The notes: generated by a model from the sequence alone, not told the origin. A stretch of DNA of 64,000 nt from Aulosira sp. FACHB-615 (GCF_014698045.1 NZ_JACJSE010000002.1:496001-560000), one strand, 5' to 3'; numbered from the stretch's first letter, positions 17,506 through 27,425 are shown. Translations and numbers: made by a program.

Positions 17506-18693
17506 CTAGATAACTCCCACACGGGGTAGGCGATGCTTGAACCCACACAAAATTTCCCAAGAAATTGTATTTAATTGTGCAGCCCAATCATCAGCTGTGA
17601 TTTGTTCTTTTCCTTGGTCGCCTAGTAAGGTCACAATTTCCCCTTCTTGAATCTCAGGAAGCTGGCTAATATCAATCATTAACTGATCCATTGTAATTGC
17701 GCCAATTTGCGGTACTCGCTGACCACGCAACAACACTTCCATCTTGTTAGAAAGGTTACGTGGTACACCATCCGCATACCCAATAGCCACAACAGCAATA
17801 CGCATTTCTCTATCAGCCACAAATTGATGACCATAGCTAACACCAGTTCCAGCCGCAATCGTTTTCACCTGGGTAACTCGCGCTTTTACTTGTAAAACAG
17901 GCTTTAAGTTAATCTTGCGTTGTAAATGTGGTGCAGGCGCAAGACCGTAAACCCCTAAACCCACTCTGACCATATCGTAGTGCAGTTGGGAATCTGCCAG
18001 GGTGGCGGCGGTGTTGGCTAAGTGCAAGCTCGGAATTTTGATGCCGATTTTTTGAATTTGGGCGATCGCCGTTTTAAATCTGCTATGCTGTTCTGCCATA
18101 ATTGCCGGATCAGGACTATCGGCAGTCGCTAAATGGGAGTAAACACTGGCTATGGTCAAATGTGGTAAGCGTTCTACTAACTGCACAAACTCGGCTGCGA
18201 CTTGCCAATCAGTCCCTAACCGTGACATTCCTGTGTCCAATTTAATATGCACAGGTACAGGAGAACCGTAGTTAATTGCTTCTAAAATATTGGAAAAAAT
18301 TAAAGCTTGTTTAGGACTGCACAACGTCGGCTGGAGTTTCCAATGGGCGATCGCATGAATTTGTTCTGGTGTCTGGGTTGCCCCTAAAATTAATATGGGT
18401 GCTTGTATCCCTGCTTCTCGTAATTGAATCCCTTCGGGGACTGTCGCCACCCCTAACCAACTCGCACCTGATTGTAATGCTGTTTGCGCGACTGTAACTG
18501 CACCATGCCCATAAGCATCAGCTTTTACTACCGCCATCAACTGAGTACGTGGTGATAACAACTGTTTTAGTTGCTTGACATTGTGTGACAAAGCCTCTAG
18601 GTCAATTTCTACCCACGCACGCTGGGAAAACCACGCATAGGTGTCACACTGTTGATTAGATGCAATACCCGTCATTTGATCACGACTCAGCAT
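17506..18693 (-). CDS. alr: Alanine racemase
   Basis: A 395-residue PLP enzyme that interconverts L- and D-alanine for peptidoglycan. The PLP lysine is Lys57 in the signature VVKADAYGHG. Other marks are WLGVATVPEGIQLR, KLDTGMSRLG, VYSHLATAD, the phosphate-binding region near MVRVGLGVYGL, and GVSYGHQF with the second catalytic tyrosine, followed by AIGYADGVPR and the C-terminal beta domain (QIGAITMDQLMIDI). Length is normal plus an N-terminal extension of about 20 residues before AWVEIDLEAL. ATG at 18693. It stands alone between repeat elements and a divergent HNH gene. Confidence 0.95.
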   Translation of the reverse strand: MLSRDQMTGIASNQQCDTYAWFSQRAWVEIDLEALSHNVKQLKQLLSPRTQLMAVVKADAYGHGAVTVAQTALQSGASWLGVATVPEGIQLREAGIQAPILILGATQTPEQIHAIAHWKLQPTLCSPKQALIFSNILEAINYGSPVPVHIKLDTGMSRLGTDWQVAAEFVQLVERLPHLTIASVYSHLATADSPDPAIMAEQHSRFKTAIAQIQKIGIKIPSLHLANTAATLADSQLHYDMVRVGLGVYGLAPAPHLQRKINLKPVLQVKARVTQVKTIAAGTGVSYGHQFVADREMRIAVVAIGYADGVPRNLSNKMEVLLRGQRVPQIGAITMDQLMIDISQLPEIQEGEIVTLLGDQGKEQITADDWAAQLNTISWEILCGFKHRLPRVGVI

Positions 18694-19073
18694 ATTTCCG
18701 TTCTCCTATCACACCACCACTAATAGATATTCATACTCATATAAACTACTTCCGTGTTAATTGAAAAGTTTTTCTTAAGACCAATTGAATGTTTAGATCA
18801 GAAGTATTTGAGTTTGGGAAAGATCATCAACCCCAGTTAATAAAAATTTACAAGTGTTGCTTAATACCGCAAATTTCTGCCCAAAATCAGGCTAACTGGC
18901 GATTTATCATCAAAATTGTGCCGTGCAACTTAACTTTTCCGACTCTTATTTTCAAATTTCTAATTTAAATACAACAATTATTCAATTATTCCGGAAGTAT
19001 AATTTATTCTCATCTCCCAAGGAGAAGAGAATCGTGTTAATATATGTAAAACTAATACCTTGAGCGTTAATCA
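18694..19073. other. Divergent intergenic region alr / HNH gene
   Basis: 380 bp, AT-rich, holding the two outward promoters. I see no gene, strong hairpin or repeat. Near the plus-strand gene, CTCCCAAGGAGAAGAG (19013-19030) is a purine-rich element with an imperfect CTCC/GGAG inverted repeat, but it is about 45 bp from the start and so not its ribosome binding site. Confidence 0.5.
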
Positions 19074-19571
19074 ATGGGGAAGGTTTTAGTCTTAAACGCC
19101 TCTTACGAACCGCTTAATATTACGAGCTGGCGACGTGCTGCGGTTTTGTTAATTAAAGGCAAGGCAGAACGAGTCGAACACAACGGCAGACTACTTTACG
19201 CGGGTTTTCCATTACCAACGGTAATCCGCCTACGTCATTACGTGCGTGTTCCCTATAAGGAAATGCCTCTGACTCGCCGGAACCTCTTGCACCGTGACGG
19301 TCACACTTGTCAATATTGCGGCTATACAGGGGATGAGTTGACGTTAGATCATGTCATACCGCGATCGCGTGGTGGTGGCGATACCTGGGAAAACATCGTT
19401 ACGGCTTGTGTCCGTTGCAATGTGAAAAAGGGCAATCGCACGCCTCAAGAAGCCCACATGCTACTGCGTCATCTACCCCGCCAACCTTACAGCAGCCTCT
19501 ATTTTGAGGTTAGTAAGCATCTTAAAAGTGGGCTGCATCAAGAGTGGCAAAAGTATGTGATAGGTCTTTGA
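19074..19571 (+). CDS. HNH endonuclease family protein
   Basis: A 165-residue protein with an N-terminal domain MGKVLVLNASYEPLNITSWR and a C-terminal HNH nuclease: Cys79-Gln-Tyr-Cys82, then LTLDHVIPRSRGG with the catalytic Asp-His (His93), ENIVTACVRCN with Cys112 and Cys115 completing the zinc site, and KKGNRTP. All metal and catalytic positions are present. This type (N-terminal LNASYEPL plus HNH) is widespread and conserved in cyanobacteria and other phyla as a chromosomal gene of unknown role, not part of a restriction operon. No partner gene is adjacent. Confidence 0.9.
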   Translation: MGKVLVLNASYEPLNITSWRRAAVLLIKGKAERVEHNGRLLYAGFPLPTVIRLRHYVRVPYKEMPLTRRNLLHRDGHTCQYCGYTGDELTLDHVIPRSRGGGDTWENIVTACVRCNVKKGNRTPQEAHMLLRHLPRQPYSSLYFEVSKHLKSGLHQEWQKYVIGL

Positions 19572-20084
19572 CACTAATAATTCCACCCTAGTTAGCACAG
19601 CCACAATGACTGATTGTTGGTGTGATGGTTTTGTTTGAGTTGGGGCAACAGTAGGTTAGATTGCTCACATACTACTATGATTGGTGTTGCATCCTATACA
19701 GGAGTTGCATCTGCTTATGGGTATGACCCGACAGTAGCTGCAAAAGTAGTGTGCTGGCATCTGCCTAAAGAATTCAACAGTCTTTTATTGTATATCCATA
19801 AACCAAAAAAATCTAGACTTGAGTCAAAAATTCTCTCCAACTGAGAGAATGGTCTAGGGAAGGGAAAAATTAGAGTTTGATCACAAAGCTGAAACATTGA
19901 TTTTCTGCCGTTATATGTAATTTGGCAGAACTTCATAAAATTTTGCCGGGTTATCTTGACAAAAAATACACCAAGATACGTATCCCAAGTATTCTATATT
20001 TTTGCGAAGATCAAGATGTGTGGCTAAATCAGTAAAACCCTGATTGTAACTTTCTCAATCAATCCAGCCTCACACTTAACAAAG
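19572..20084. other. Intergenic region, no supported gene
   Basis: 513 bp between the HNH and DHH genes. A 69-codon open frame at 19635-19844 has no recognisable product. Around 19825-19855, TTCTCTCCAACTGAGAGAAT can form a short hairpin. The leader before 20085 is AT-rich with GATACGTATCC at 19976-19985, a near palindrome. Confidence 0.5.
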
Positions 20085-21383
20085 ATGTTTTCTATGCAAC
20101 TAAATTCTTCCTTGAAGCAGTCAGAGAGTTTTTCATTGACCACAGAACCCAATCCAGAAGATGCTGAGGTAGACCACCAAGAAGTAGTTGAACTACCTCT
20201 GAATCGGCCATCCTTACCAGCATCTACCAGCGATGGGGTGAGTGTTTATCTCAGTCAACGTAACAATTCCTTAACTTTTCAAAAAGCAGAGGAACTACAA
20301 AAGACCTTATTAGCCCATAGACATGAGCGCCAGCTAATTATTTTGCAGGATTTTCCTGACCCTGATGCGCTCTCATGTGCGTGGGCTTACCAGCTAATTG
20401 CTCAACAATATGATATTAAGTGTGAAATTATTTATGCTGGGACGTTGAGCCATCAGGAAAATATTGCCTTAGTCAAGCTGACAAATTTACCTGCACAGCG
20501 TTGGACACCGCAAAACGTCAAATCTAAAGATTTGTCTTGTTATCAAGGTTTTGTACTCATTGATAACCAGGGAACCACCAGTCAGTTATTAGCGACTGTA
20601 CAGCATTCAGGCATACCCTTAGTAGCAGTGATTGACCATCACAGCTTACAATCAGAACTTAAATCAGAGTTTGTTGATGTCCGTCCTTATGTCAGAGCGA
20701 CAGCAACAATTTTTACTCAGTATTTGCAGTCAGGTTTATTGGCTTTAGACAGCAGCATTAGCCAACACGTAAAATGTGCTACAGCCTTGATGCACGGCTT
20801 GCGATCGGATACAAATCGACTGATGCAAGCACAAGAAGAAGATTTTATGGCGGCTGCTTACCTGAGTCGATTTTATGATGCTCAATTATTAAACGCGATT
20901 CTCCAGGCGAACCGTTCTAAGCGAGTGATGGATGTAATTGAGCGATCGCTAAAAAATCGTATAGTGCAGAATAACTTTTCTATCGCCGGCGTTGGTTATC
21001 TGCGCTACGACGACCGCGATGCGATTCCCCAAGCGGCTGATTTCTTAGTCACCGAAGAAAACGTCCACACCGCCGTAGTTTACGGTATCGTTCACGATGA
21101 AGACGATGAACTCGAAGTTGTCATCGGCTCCCTGCGAACCACCAAACTCACCCTCGACCCCGATGAATTTATCAAAGAAGCCTTTGGTCAAGACAGCACC
21201 GGACGCTTTTTTGGCGGTGGTAGAACCAGTGCGGGTGGTTTTGAAATTCCAATGGGTTTCCTCTCAGGTAGTAACGAAAATCCAGCCTACGCCAAGATGA
21301 AATGGGAAGTTTTTGACGCTCAGATTAAACAGAAATTACTGAAGTTAGTTAACCCTAAAGATAACCCCATTCAGTCAGAGTAA
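20085..21383 (+). CDS. DHH/DHHA1 family phosphoesterase (NrnA-like)
   Basis: A 432-residue DHH superfamily protein. The first metal motif is LQDFPDPDALSCAWA (Asp92, Asp94; the usual leading His is replaced), the DHH motif is VIDHHSLQSE (Asp184-His185-His186), and the DHHA1 C-terminal domain ends with FFGGGRTSAGGFEIPMG. Related proteins are bifunctional oligoribonucleases (nanoRNases) and pAp phosphatases that degrade 2-5-nt RNA or cyclic-dinucleotide products; substrate choice here is inferred. The first 60 residues are acidic and poorly structured. ATG at 20085, with an alternative Met three codons on. A terminator hairpin follows the stop. Confidence 0.88.
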   Translation: MFSMQLNSSLKQSESFSLTTEPNPEDAEVDHQEVVELPLNRPSLPASTSDGVSVYLSQRNNSLTFQKAEELQKTLLAHRHERQLIILQDFPDPDALSCAWAYQLIAQQYDIKCEIIYAGTLSHQENIALVKLTNLPAQRWTPQNVKSKDLSCYQGFVLIDNQGTTSQLLATVQHSGIPLVAVIDHHSLQSELKSEFVDVRPYVRATATIFTQYLQSGLLALDSSISQHVKCATALMHGLRSDTNRLMQAQEEDFMAAAYLSRFYDAQLLNAILQANRSKRVMDVIERSLKNRIVQNNFSIAGVGYLRYDDRDAIPQAADFLVTEENVHTAVVYGIVHDEDDELEVVIGSLRTTKLTLDPDEFIKEAFGQDSTGRFFGGGRTSAGGFEIPMGFLSGSNENPAYAKMKWEVFDAQIKQKLLKLVNPKDNPIQSE

Positions 21384-21429
21384 ATCTTGCGATTGAAGAC
21401 AGGATAAAGTTGAACTTAATTTAAATTGG

Positions 21430-21465
21430 CAGCCAGAAATTTATTTCTTGGCTGTTTATTTACTT
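21430..21465 (+). terminator. Intrinsic terminator after DHH phosphoesterase
   Basis: CAGCCAGAAAT/ATTTCTTGGCTG forms a hairpin with one bulge, followed by TTTATTTACTTT. Confidence 0.7.
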
Positions 21466-21642
21466 TATGCTATGAACTTGAGTAAATCGGACACCATTTA
21501 CTTTTCGCTGCTATGGGACTCATATTTGATTTGGGAAAAAAATCAGTACATTCAGATCAGCCTTCTGTCCGACTCCCGACTCCCCATTCCCTATTCCCTA
21601 CCTACACAAATAAATTCAGAAATCAAACCGGATTCCCATAGA

Positions 21643-22890
21643 CTATTCCATCAGTTTAATTTGTTGATTAGCTGTGGTTTGCGCCTTTAACATTGCTTGC
21701 TGTAATGATTGTTGTCCCAACAAAGCACTGACAAATTGATTATCAAAATTATTCATAATAGCTGCGGGATATTTACCAACTTGCCACGGTGTTGCATAAT
21801 TCACCCCTGCAACCAATGGTTTTCGCAGAATATCTTTGTCATAGCCTAACTTTTGTGCTATCGATTTTCTAGTTGGTAGTGCAAATCCTGTAGCTGTCCA
21901 TTTTTGCATTCCGGCTTTACCAGTTAGGTAAGAAATTAATTCCCAAGCTGCTGCTTTTTGCTGAGATTGCTTGTTCATCACATAGGCAACAGTAAACACC
22001 ATTGTGCCTTTTTGATTGTTAATGGTGGGTAATTCTGCTGTGGCAAATTCCAGTTGAGGGAAAGTTTCTTGGAGATAAGGAATCGCCCAGTTACCTTCAA
22101 TCACCATTGCGACTTTACCCTGTCCAAACATTTCGCTACCTGAGTTTGTCCCAACATCAGATTTTTGGGCGGATGATTTATCTTTTTGATACTGGTTGAT
22201 AACTAATTGTAAGCCTTGTAAACTTTGTTCGCTGGCAAAGGTAGCGTAACCGTTCTCATCTATAACACGTCCATTAAAGGCTTTAATTTTATATACTTGT
22301 CGTGCTAATTCAGGTAATTCACCAAAACCATATTTGTTGAGCTTGCTTGTTAGTTTTTGGGAGTAAGAACGCAGTTCTGACCAATTTGTTGGAGGACTAT
22401 TTAATCCCACCGCATTCAAAGATTTTGTGTTATAAAAAAGAGCTAATGTAGAATAGTCTTTTGGTAGCCCATAAATATGGTTTTGATATTTAAAGCTATC
22501 TAACAGGGTAACTTCAAAGTCTTCTATCTCAAATTCTGGTTGAATGTAATTATCTAAAGGTTCCAAAACATTTTGACTCATCAAAAAAGGCGCTTCCAGT
22601 GCATCAAGATAAAATACATCAGGGGCTGCGTCTCCAACCAAACGGGTTTTGATGACATCCATATATTGGTCGGAAATAACTTCATATTTAACTTTGATGT
22701 TGGGATGCTGGGCTTCAAAGTCTTGTAGAACTTGTTTTAATAGCTTTTGCTCAACTTGAGAACCAGCCCAGCCACTCAGTTTAACGGTGACTGCTTTGGT
22801 TGTTGTTAATGGTAGCTGGTGACAGCTAATAAAAGCGATCGCCATCACTAGAACTACACCCAAAAATTTCCCCAAGTTGATTCTTTTCAC
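21643..22890 (-). CDS. ABC transporter sugar-binding lipoprotein (family 1)
   Basis: A 415-residue extracellular solute-binding protein. The signal peptide VVLVMAIAFISCHQLP has a lipobox-like end at Cys23, so it is probably a membrane-anchored lipoprotein. The mature part has the MalE-type layout: VTVKLSGWAGSQVEQKLLKQ, FEAQHPNIKVKYEVIS, APDVFYLDALEAPFL, LPKDYSTLALFYNTKSL, QGKVAMVIEGNWAIPYL and AAAWELISYLTG. Family 1 binds oligosaccharides or polyols for ABC import. The start codon is GTG at 22890. No permease or ATPase gene is adjacent, so its transporter partners must lie elsewhere; it is divergent from an MFS gene by 152 bp. Confidence 0.88.
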   Translation of the reverse strand: MKRINLGKFLGVVLVMAIAFISCHQLPLTTTKAVTVKLSGWAGSQVEQKLLKQVLQDFEAQHPNIKVKYEVISDQYMDVIKTRLVGDAAPDVFYLDALEAPFLMSQNVLEPLDNYIQPEFEIEDFEVTLLDSFKYQNHIYGLPKDYSTLALFYNTKSLNAVGLNSPPTNWSELRSYSQKLTSKLNKYGFGELPELARQVYKIKAFNGRVIDENGYATFASEQSLQGLQLVINQYQKDKSSAQKSDVGTNSGSEMFGQGKVAMVIEGNWAIPYLQETFPQLEFATAELPTINNQKGTMVFTVAYVMNKQSQQKAAAWELISYLTGKAGMQKWTATGFALPTRKSIAQKLGYDKDILRKPLVAGVNYATPWQVGKYPAAIMNNFDNQFVSALLGQQSLQQAMLKAQTTANQQIKLME

Positions 22891-23042
22891 AGATGGATGA
22901 CATGAGTTTTCACTTCACTTATATCGTCTGTTGCTCAAGACAGATGTTTAATAAATCTGAATTTTTGTTGAGAATAAGCAAGATAAAATAACAAAAAATT
23001 ATAACCAAAACTGCGCTGAGGTGCGTTACTTCAAAAACAACT

Positions 23043-24431
23043 ATGGATTCTGTTCAGCTTGAAACTGCTGCTTCTCTGACTCTGGAAACTCTGGAAATAC
23101 CCCAGATTGTTACCCCACCAACTACTCTTGTTCCAACTCCCAAACCTGCTTTTCGTTTTCCCAAGGATGCTATTCGGACTAGTTTACGCGCCTCTACAGT
23201 GGATGCTGTTTTAGCAACAGTTTTTTCGATAACTACAGGCGGTATTTTACTTAGCAATTTCCTTGTGGAATTAGATGCTAGTCCGGTGGTGTTTGGGTTG
23301 TTATCTTCTATACCCATGTTGGTGAATCTGATTCAGCCTTTGGGTGCTTATTTATCAGAACGTACTACTAGCCGTTTTCGCTATGCGCTGGGGATATACG
23401 GAACATCTCGATTATTGTGGCTAATTTTAGCGATCGCTATTGCTATCTTTAGTTGGGGCAGTATCACTTCTCAACAGTTAGTTGTATTAACCTTGTTGAT
23501 TGTTTTAGCCACTCATCTTTTAGGCGGGTTGGGGTGTGCATCTTGGATGAGTTGGTTAGCCATAATTGTTCCCCGAAGATTGCGCGGTAGGTATTTCGGG
23601 ATTCGTAACAGTGCGGTTAGCTTGACTAATTTAATTTGTATGCCTTTGGCTGGTTTAATCGTATCTCATTGGGATGGTGGAAATATTCAAGGCTATGGAA
23701 TAGTGCTGTTAATTGGGGTGATATTTGGCATTGTTAGTATTGGTTGCCAATATTTCAAAATAGACATCAATCCTCAATTGCAAAATTCTTTAGCTTCCAT
23801 ATCTCCAAACAACACAACAGATGAATTAGTTACGTTACCTACTATTAGTATTTGGAAAAACTACAATTTTTTAATATTTCTGATTTATATCAGTTTATGG
23901 ATGTTTGCTGTTCATTTGAGCGCACCCTTCTTTAACCTTTATATGTTAGATACTTTGAATATAGATGTTAGTTGGGTAACGCTGTACGGCAGTTTACAGG
24001 CTGGCGCAAATTTATTGATGCTGATTTGGTGGGGCAAATTAGCAGACCGGGTAGGCAATTTGCCTATTTTAATTTTTGTGGGAATTTTGGTAGGGCTGAC
24101 ACCAATTTTGTGGTTGGGAATTAATGCCAGTCAACTTGATATTTGGCTATGGTTGCCACTTTTACATATTTTGGCTGGCATAACTTGGGCAGCAATTGAC
24201 TTGTGTAATAACAATTTGCAACTAGCGATCGCACCCATGAAAAATCAGTCAATTTATTTTGCGATCGCGGCTGCGGTTGCTGGTGCTAGTGGCGCTTTAG
24301 GCACAACTATCGGCAGTTTTATCGCTCAATTTGCCCTGTGGGGCGGCTTACTTGGCTTATTCGCCCTCTCTGGCTTGTTGCGCCTAGCTGCACTTGTACC
24401 ACTGTTTTTTGTGCAAGAACCAGGAAGGTAA
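23043..24431 (+). CDS. MFS transporter
   Basis: A 462-residue polytopic membrane protein of the major facilitator superfamily with about 12 hydrophobic helices after a Pro/Thr-rich cytosolic N-terminus of about 45 residues. The helix 2-3 loop reads AYLSERTTSRFRYALGIYG, a variant of motif A, and WGKLADRVGNLPILIF near residue 330 is the second-half copy. Substrate cannot be told. It begins at ATG 23043. The spacer to the divergent sugar-binding lipoprotein gene probably contains both promoters. Confidence 0.85.
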   Translation: MDSVQLETAASLTLETLEIPQIVTPPTTLVPTPKPAFRFPKDAIRTSLRASTVDAVLATVFSITTGGILLSNFLVELDASPVVFGLLSSIPMLVNLIQPLGAYLSERTTSRFRYALGIYGTSRLLWLILAIAIAIFSWGSITSQQLVVLTLLIVLATHLLGGLGCASWMSWLAIIVPRRLRGRYFGIRNSAVSLTNLICMPLAGLIVSHWDGGNIQGYGIVLLIGVIFGIVSIGCQYFKIDINPQLQNSLASISPNNTTDELVTLPTISIWKNYNFLIFLIYISLWMFAVHLSAPFFNLYMLDTLNIDVSWVTLYGSLQAGANLLMLIWWGKLADRVGNLPILIFVGILVGLTPILWLGINASQLDIWLWLPLLHILAGITWAAIDLCNNNLQLAIAPMKNQSIYFAIAAAVAGASGALGTTIGSFIAQFALWGGLLGLFALSGLLRLAALVPLFFVQEPGR

Positions 24432-24480
24432 GGGAGTTGGGAGTTGTGAGTGGGGAGTTATGTATTTGTTCTTGCGATCA

Positions 24481-24512
24481 CCCTATTCCCTACTCCCTAT
24501 TCCCTACTCCCT
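24481..24512. repeat. Heptanucleotide tandem repeat (CCCTATT/CCCTACT)n
   Basis: Four to five alternating units of CCCTATT and CCCTACT lie between the convergent MFS and accD genes. The same unit in other forms is at 21570-21600 and 40470-40500. Confidence 0.8.
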
Positions 24513-24514
24513 CA

Positions 24515-25465
24515 TTACTCAACTGCTGTAGAACTCAACGTCATCGACTCCCACAGCATCATCGAAGGGGCTGTTGTAACTGGTTGATGTAAAGCAATTA
24601 GCTGTGCTAAAGTTTTCTTTAACTGAGTACGAGGCACAATCTCGTCTACAAAGCCATGCTTGAGTAAATCTTCCGCAGATTGAAAATCTTCTGGTAATTT
24701 TTCGCGGAGGGTTTGCTCAATGACGCGCCGACCAGCGAAACCGATTGTAGATTTGGGTTCTGCCAAAATAATATCGCCTAACATGGCAAAACTAGCGGTT
24801 ACGCCGCCTGTGGTCGGGTTGGTCAATACGGGAAGGTACAATAATCTGGCTTCACGATGGCGGTCTAAAGCTGCGGAGATTTTTGCCATCTGCATCAGGG
24901 AAAGCATACCTTCCTGCATTCTCGCACCGCCAGAGGTGCAGACAATAACTACAGGGTAACGTCGTCCGGTGGCTTGTTCAATTAAGCGGGTGATTTTTTC
25001 GCCAACAACGGAACCCATACTACCACCCATAAACCGGAAGTCCATTACTCCCAAGGCTACAGGCATTCCGTTGATTTGTCCTAAACCAGTTTTTACCGCA
25101 TCTACAAGACCGAGTTTTGTTTCCATTTCCCGCAGGCGATCGCTATAAGGTTTGCGATCGCGAAATTGTAAGGGGTCGGTCGGGCGCAAATGCTCATTTA
25201 TCGGTTGCCAAGTATTGCTATCTATCAATTGGCGGATGCGTTCATCACTATCTACCCGATTATGATGTCCACATTCGACGCAGACCATTTGATTAGCTCT
25301 CAAATCTTTTGTATAGGTTAAAACACCACACTGAGAACATTTATGCCATAGCCCGTCAGCAATTTCCCGTTCTTGTCGTTCCAGGTTGGTAGAGCCTGAT
25401 TTTTTTCGATTTGCAAACCAATCAAACAGAGACTTTAAACCGCGTGATTCTTCGTTGTTTGCCAT
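24515..25465 (-). CDS. accD: Acetyl-CoA carboxylase carboxyltransferase subunit beta
   Basis: The beta subunit of the heteromeric acetyl-CoA carboxylase, which with AccA transfers the carboxyl group from biotin to acetyl-CoA in the first step of fatty-acid synthesis. The N-terminal zinc finger is CSQCGVLTYTKDL then MVCVECGHHNRVD (four Cys). The carboxyltransferase core includes MDFRFMGGSMGSVVGEKITR, VCTSGGARMQEGMLSLMQM and PTTGGVTASFAMLGDI. I use the ATG at 25465 (MANNEESRGLKSLFDWFA), the usual cyanobacterial N-terminus, instead of a TTG five codons upstream. 316 residues, normal length. It is a lone gene, as usual in cyanobacteria. Confidence 0.96.
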   Translation of the reverse strand: MANNEESRGLKSLFDWFANRKKSGSTNLERQEREIADGLWHKCSQCGVLTYTKDLRANQMVCVECGHHNRVDSDERIRQLIDSNTWQPINEHLRPTDPLQFRDRKPYSDRLREMETKLGLVDAVKTGLGQINGMPVALGVMDFRFMGGSMGSVVGEKITRLIEQATGRRYPVVIVCTSGGARMQEGMLSLMQMAKISAALDRHREARLLYLPVLTNPTTGGVTASFAMLGDIILAEPKSTIGFAGRRVIEQTLREKLPEDFQSAEDLLKHGFVDEIVPRTQLKKTLAQLIALHQPVTTAPSMMLWESMTLSSTAVE

Positions 25466-26288
25466 TTTTATCTTATTCAAGTGGGGTATGGGTCAAAAAC
25501 AGTCATTGGTCATAAATCATCTGTCATTAGCCAAGGACAGATGCTTCATGACTACGTAACCAAAATTACGCTTATAAGCAATTCAGACCTTATTTTGCAT
25601 CTTTGGTTGCCAGCTTAACGAAAATGCTTATACCAATACAAGTCTCTCGCGGATATGATTTTGTAAATGTATTAGTCAAGTCAAGTCCATTGGAACACCA
25701 ACTCCCGAAAAAAAGATGCTGTTACCCAACCCTAGCGGCAATCTACTGTTTCCATATTTTGTAAATAATTTTGCTAGTTTCTGAGCAGTTAGCATCTGTG
25801 GCTTTAGTCTTGCCAAAGGGTCGCTTTCGTTAAGAGGGTAATACAAGTCACAGTGTTGATAATATTATCAAAAGGTGAAGCGGCAATGGGGTAATGACCG
25901 TTACAGTCATTAATAATCGTCAGTGCTTGTCTTAAACAGGACACAAAAAGCGCGTAAACAATCTTAATTATATTATCTTATCAGGCGATCGCTTGCAGGT
26001 TACAGAATATTCAACTTGCGATTGGCTAGAGTGGGGCGATCGCATGAGAGAAGAACAAAGCTGTAACCCAAATCCCGGTGGAAGTCAGAGAAATAGGCAT
26101 ACCAATGGCAAGTTTGATTGAAGTTGTTGGAGGTAAGTCAGAGCAATTATTAACAGGTTATAACGTCTCAACTGCCAAGCTTTTAGCTCAGGTAAAAAAG
26201 TCACCTTGACAGGGCTAGGGTACAGAGGTATGGGGGTGTATGTATCTAGAACCCTTACACCCCTTCACCTCTAAACCCTCATATTAAC
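25466..26288. other. Long intergenic region with a possible gene remnant
   Basis: 823 bp between accD and ychF with no complete gene. The first 200 bp are the accD leader. Plus-strand frame 26048-26209 is open for 53 codons and reads like real protein (PVEVREIGIPMASLIEVVGG, then NVSTAKLLAQVKKSP) but has no ATG at a sensible place and a stop just upstream, so it may be the tail of a decayed gene. Two HIP1-like GCGATCGC sites are at 25985 and 26037. A GGGTGTA/TACACCCC-type repeat is at about 26225-26280. Confidence 0.45.
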
Positions 26289-27380
26289 CTACACATTAAA
26301 TAGGAATAACATGACATCTCCTTCTTGGACAATGTACTCTTTTCCTTCACTTCTAACTAAGCCTTTTTCTTTTGCACTTTTCATCGAACCACTTGCTACT
26401 AAATCATCGTAAGCAACGGTTTCGGCGCGAATAAATCCGCGTTCAAAATCAGAGTGAATCACACCTGCGGCTTGGGGTGCAGACATACCAGCATTAATTG
26501 TCCAAGCGCGGCTTTCTTTGGGGCCGCTAGTGAAATAAGTCCGCAAACCTAACAAGGTGTAAGTCGCGCGAATCAAAGATTTTAAACCGCCTTCTTTCAC
26601 ACCTAAAGATTCTAAGAAATCTGCTTTGTCTTCTTCAGCTAATTCCACTAATTCTGCTTCTACTTGAGCAGAAACAATGACGACTTGAGCATTTTCTTGT
26701 GAGGCAATTTGTCGGACTTTTTCGACAAATTCATTACCTGTAGCTAAGTCATCTTCTGAAACATTGGCAGCGTAAATAATCGGTTTACTGGTGAGCAGTC
26801 CTAACCCTTGAATAATGGCTGCTTCTTCTTCATTTAAACTGACTTGACGGACAGATTTACCTTCGTTTAAGGCTGCTACTAATTTTTCGAGAACTGTAAT
26901 TTCAAACTGAGCATCTTTGCTGGTGCGGGCTTGTTTACGGGTACGTTCAATACGGCGTTCAATTTGGGCTAAGTCGGATAAACCGAGTTCTAAATTGATA
27001 ATTTCAATATCCCGCGCTGGATCAACCGAACCGGCAACGTGGATAATATCATCATTCTCAAAACAACGCACCACATGAACGATCGCATCAACTTCTCGAA
27101 TGTGGGATAAAAATTGGTTCCCCAAACCTTCACCTTGACTCGCACCTTTGACCAAACCGGCAATATCCACAAACTCAACACGGGCGGGGACAATTTGTAC
27201 AGAACCAGCAATTTGCGAAAGCACGTTTAACCGCTCATCCGGTACTGAGACAACGCCGACATTCGGTTCAATCGTGCAGAAGGGAAAGTTAGCAGCCTCC
27301 GCTTTCGCATTGGCTACTAAGGCATTAAACAAAGTAGATTTTCCGACGTTGGGAAGTCCGACAATTCCGGCTCTTAGCAT
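26289..27380 (-). CDS. ychF: Redox-regulated ATPase YchF (Obg family)
   Basis: A 363-residue universally conserved P-loop protein that hydrolyses ATP in spite of its Obg-type fold and binds ribosomes. G1 is GLPNVGKSTLFNAL at the N-terminus, G3 is FVDIAGLVKGASQGEGLGNQ, and the NxxE-like position characteristic of ATP preference is in YAANVSEDD. A coiled-coil insert (about 130-200) and the C-terminal TGS domain (TYFTSGPKESRAWTI ... GDVMLFLFNV) are complete. ATG at 27380. Upstream, on the same strand, is only a small Pro-rich ORF. Confidence 0.96.
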   Translation of the reverse strand: MLRAGIVGLPNVGKSTLFNALVANAKAEAANFPFCTIEPNVGVVSVPDERLNVLSQIAGSVQIVPARVEFVDIAGLVKGASQGEGLGNQFLSHIREVDAIVHVVRCFENDDIIHVAGSVDPARDIEIINLELGLSDLAQIERRIERTRKQARTSKDAQFEITVLEKLVAALNEGKSVRQVSLNEEEAAIIQGLGLLTSKPIIYAANVSEDDLATGNEFVEKVRQIASQENAQVVIVSAQVEAELVELAEEDKADFLESLGVKEGGLKSLIRATYTLLGLRTYFTSGPKESRAWTINAGMSAPQAAGVIHSDFERGFIRAETVAYDDLVASGSMKSAKEKGLVRSEGKEYIVQEGDVMLFLFNV

Positions 27381-27425
27381 TTTGGATTTTAGATTTTAGA
27401 TTTTGGCTCAAACTACTAAGATAAT

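Noticed and set aside
19635..19844. 69-codon plus-strand ORF after the HNH gene
   Set aside because: No recognisable motif, no ribosome binding site, unusual composition; treated as intergenic.
23054..23317. 87-codon minus-strand ORF opposite the MFS gene
   Set aside because: Shadow frame of the MFS coding sequence.
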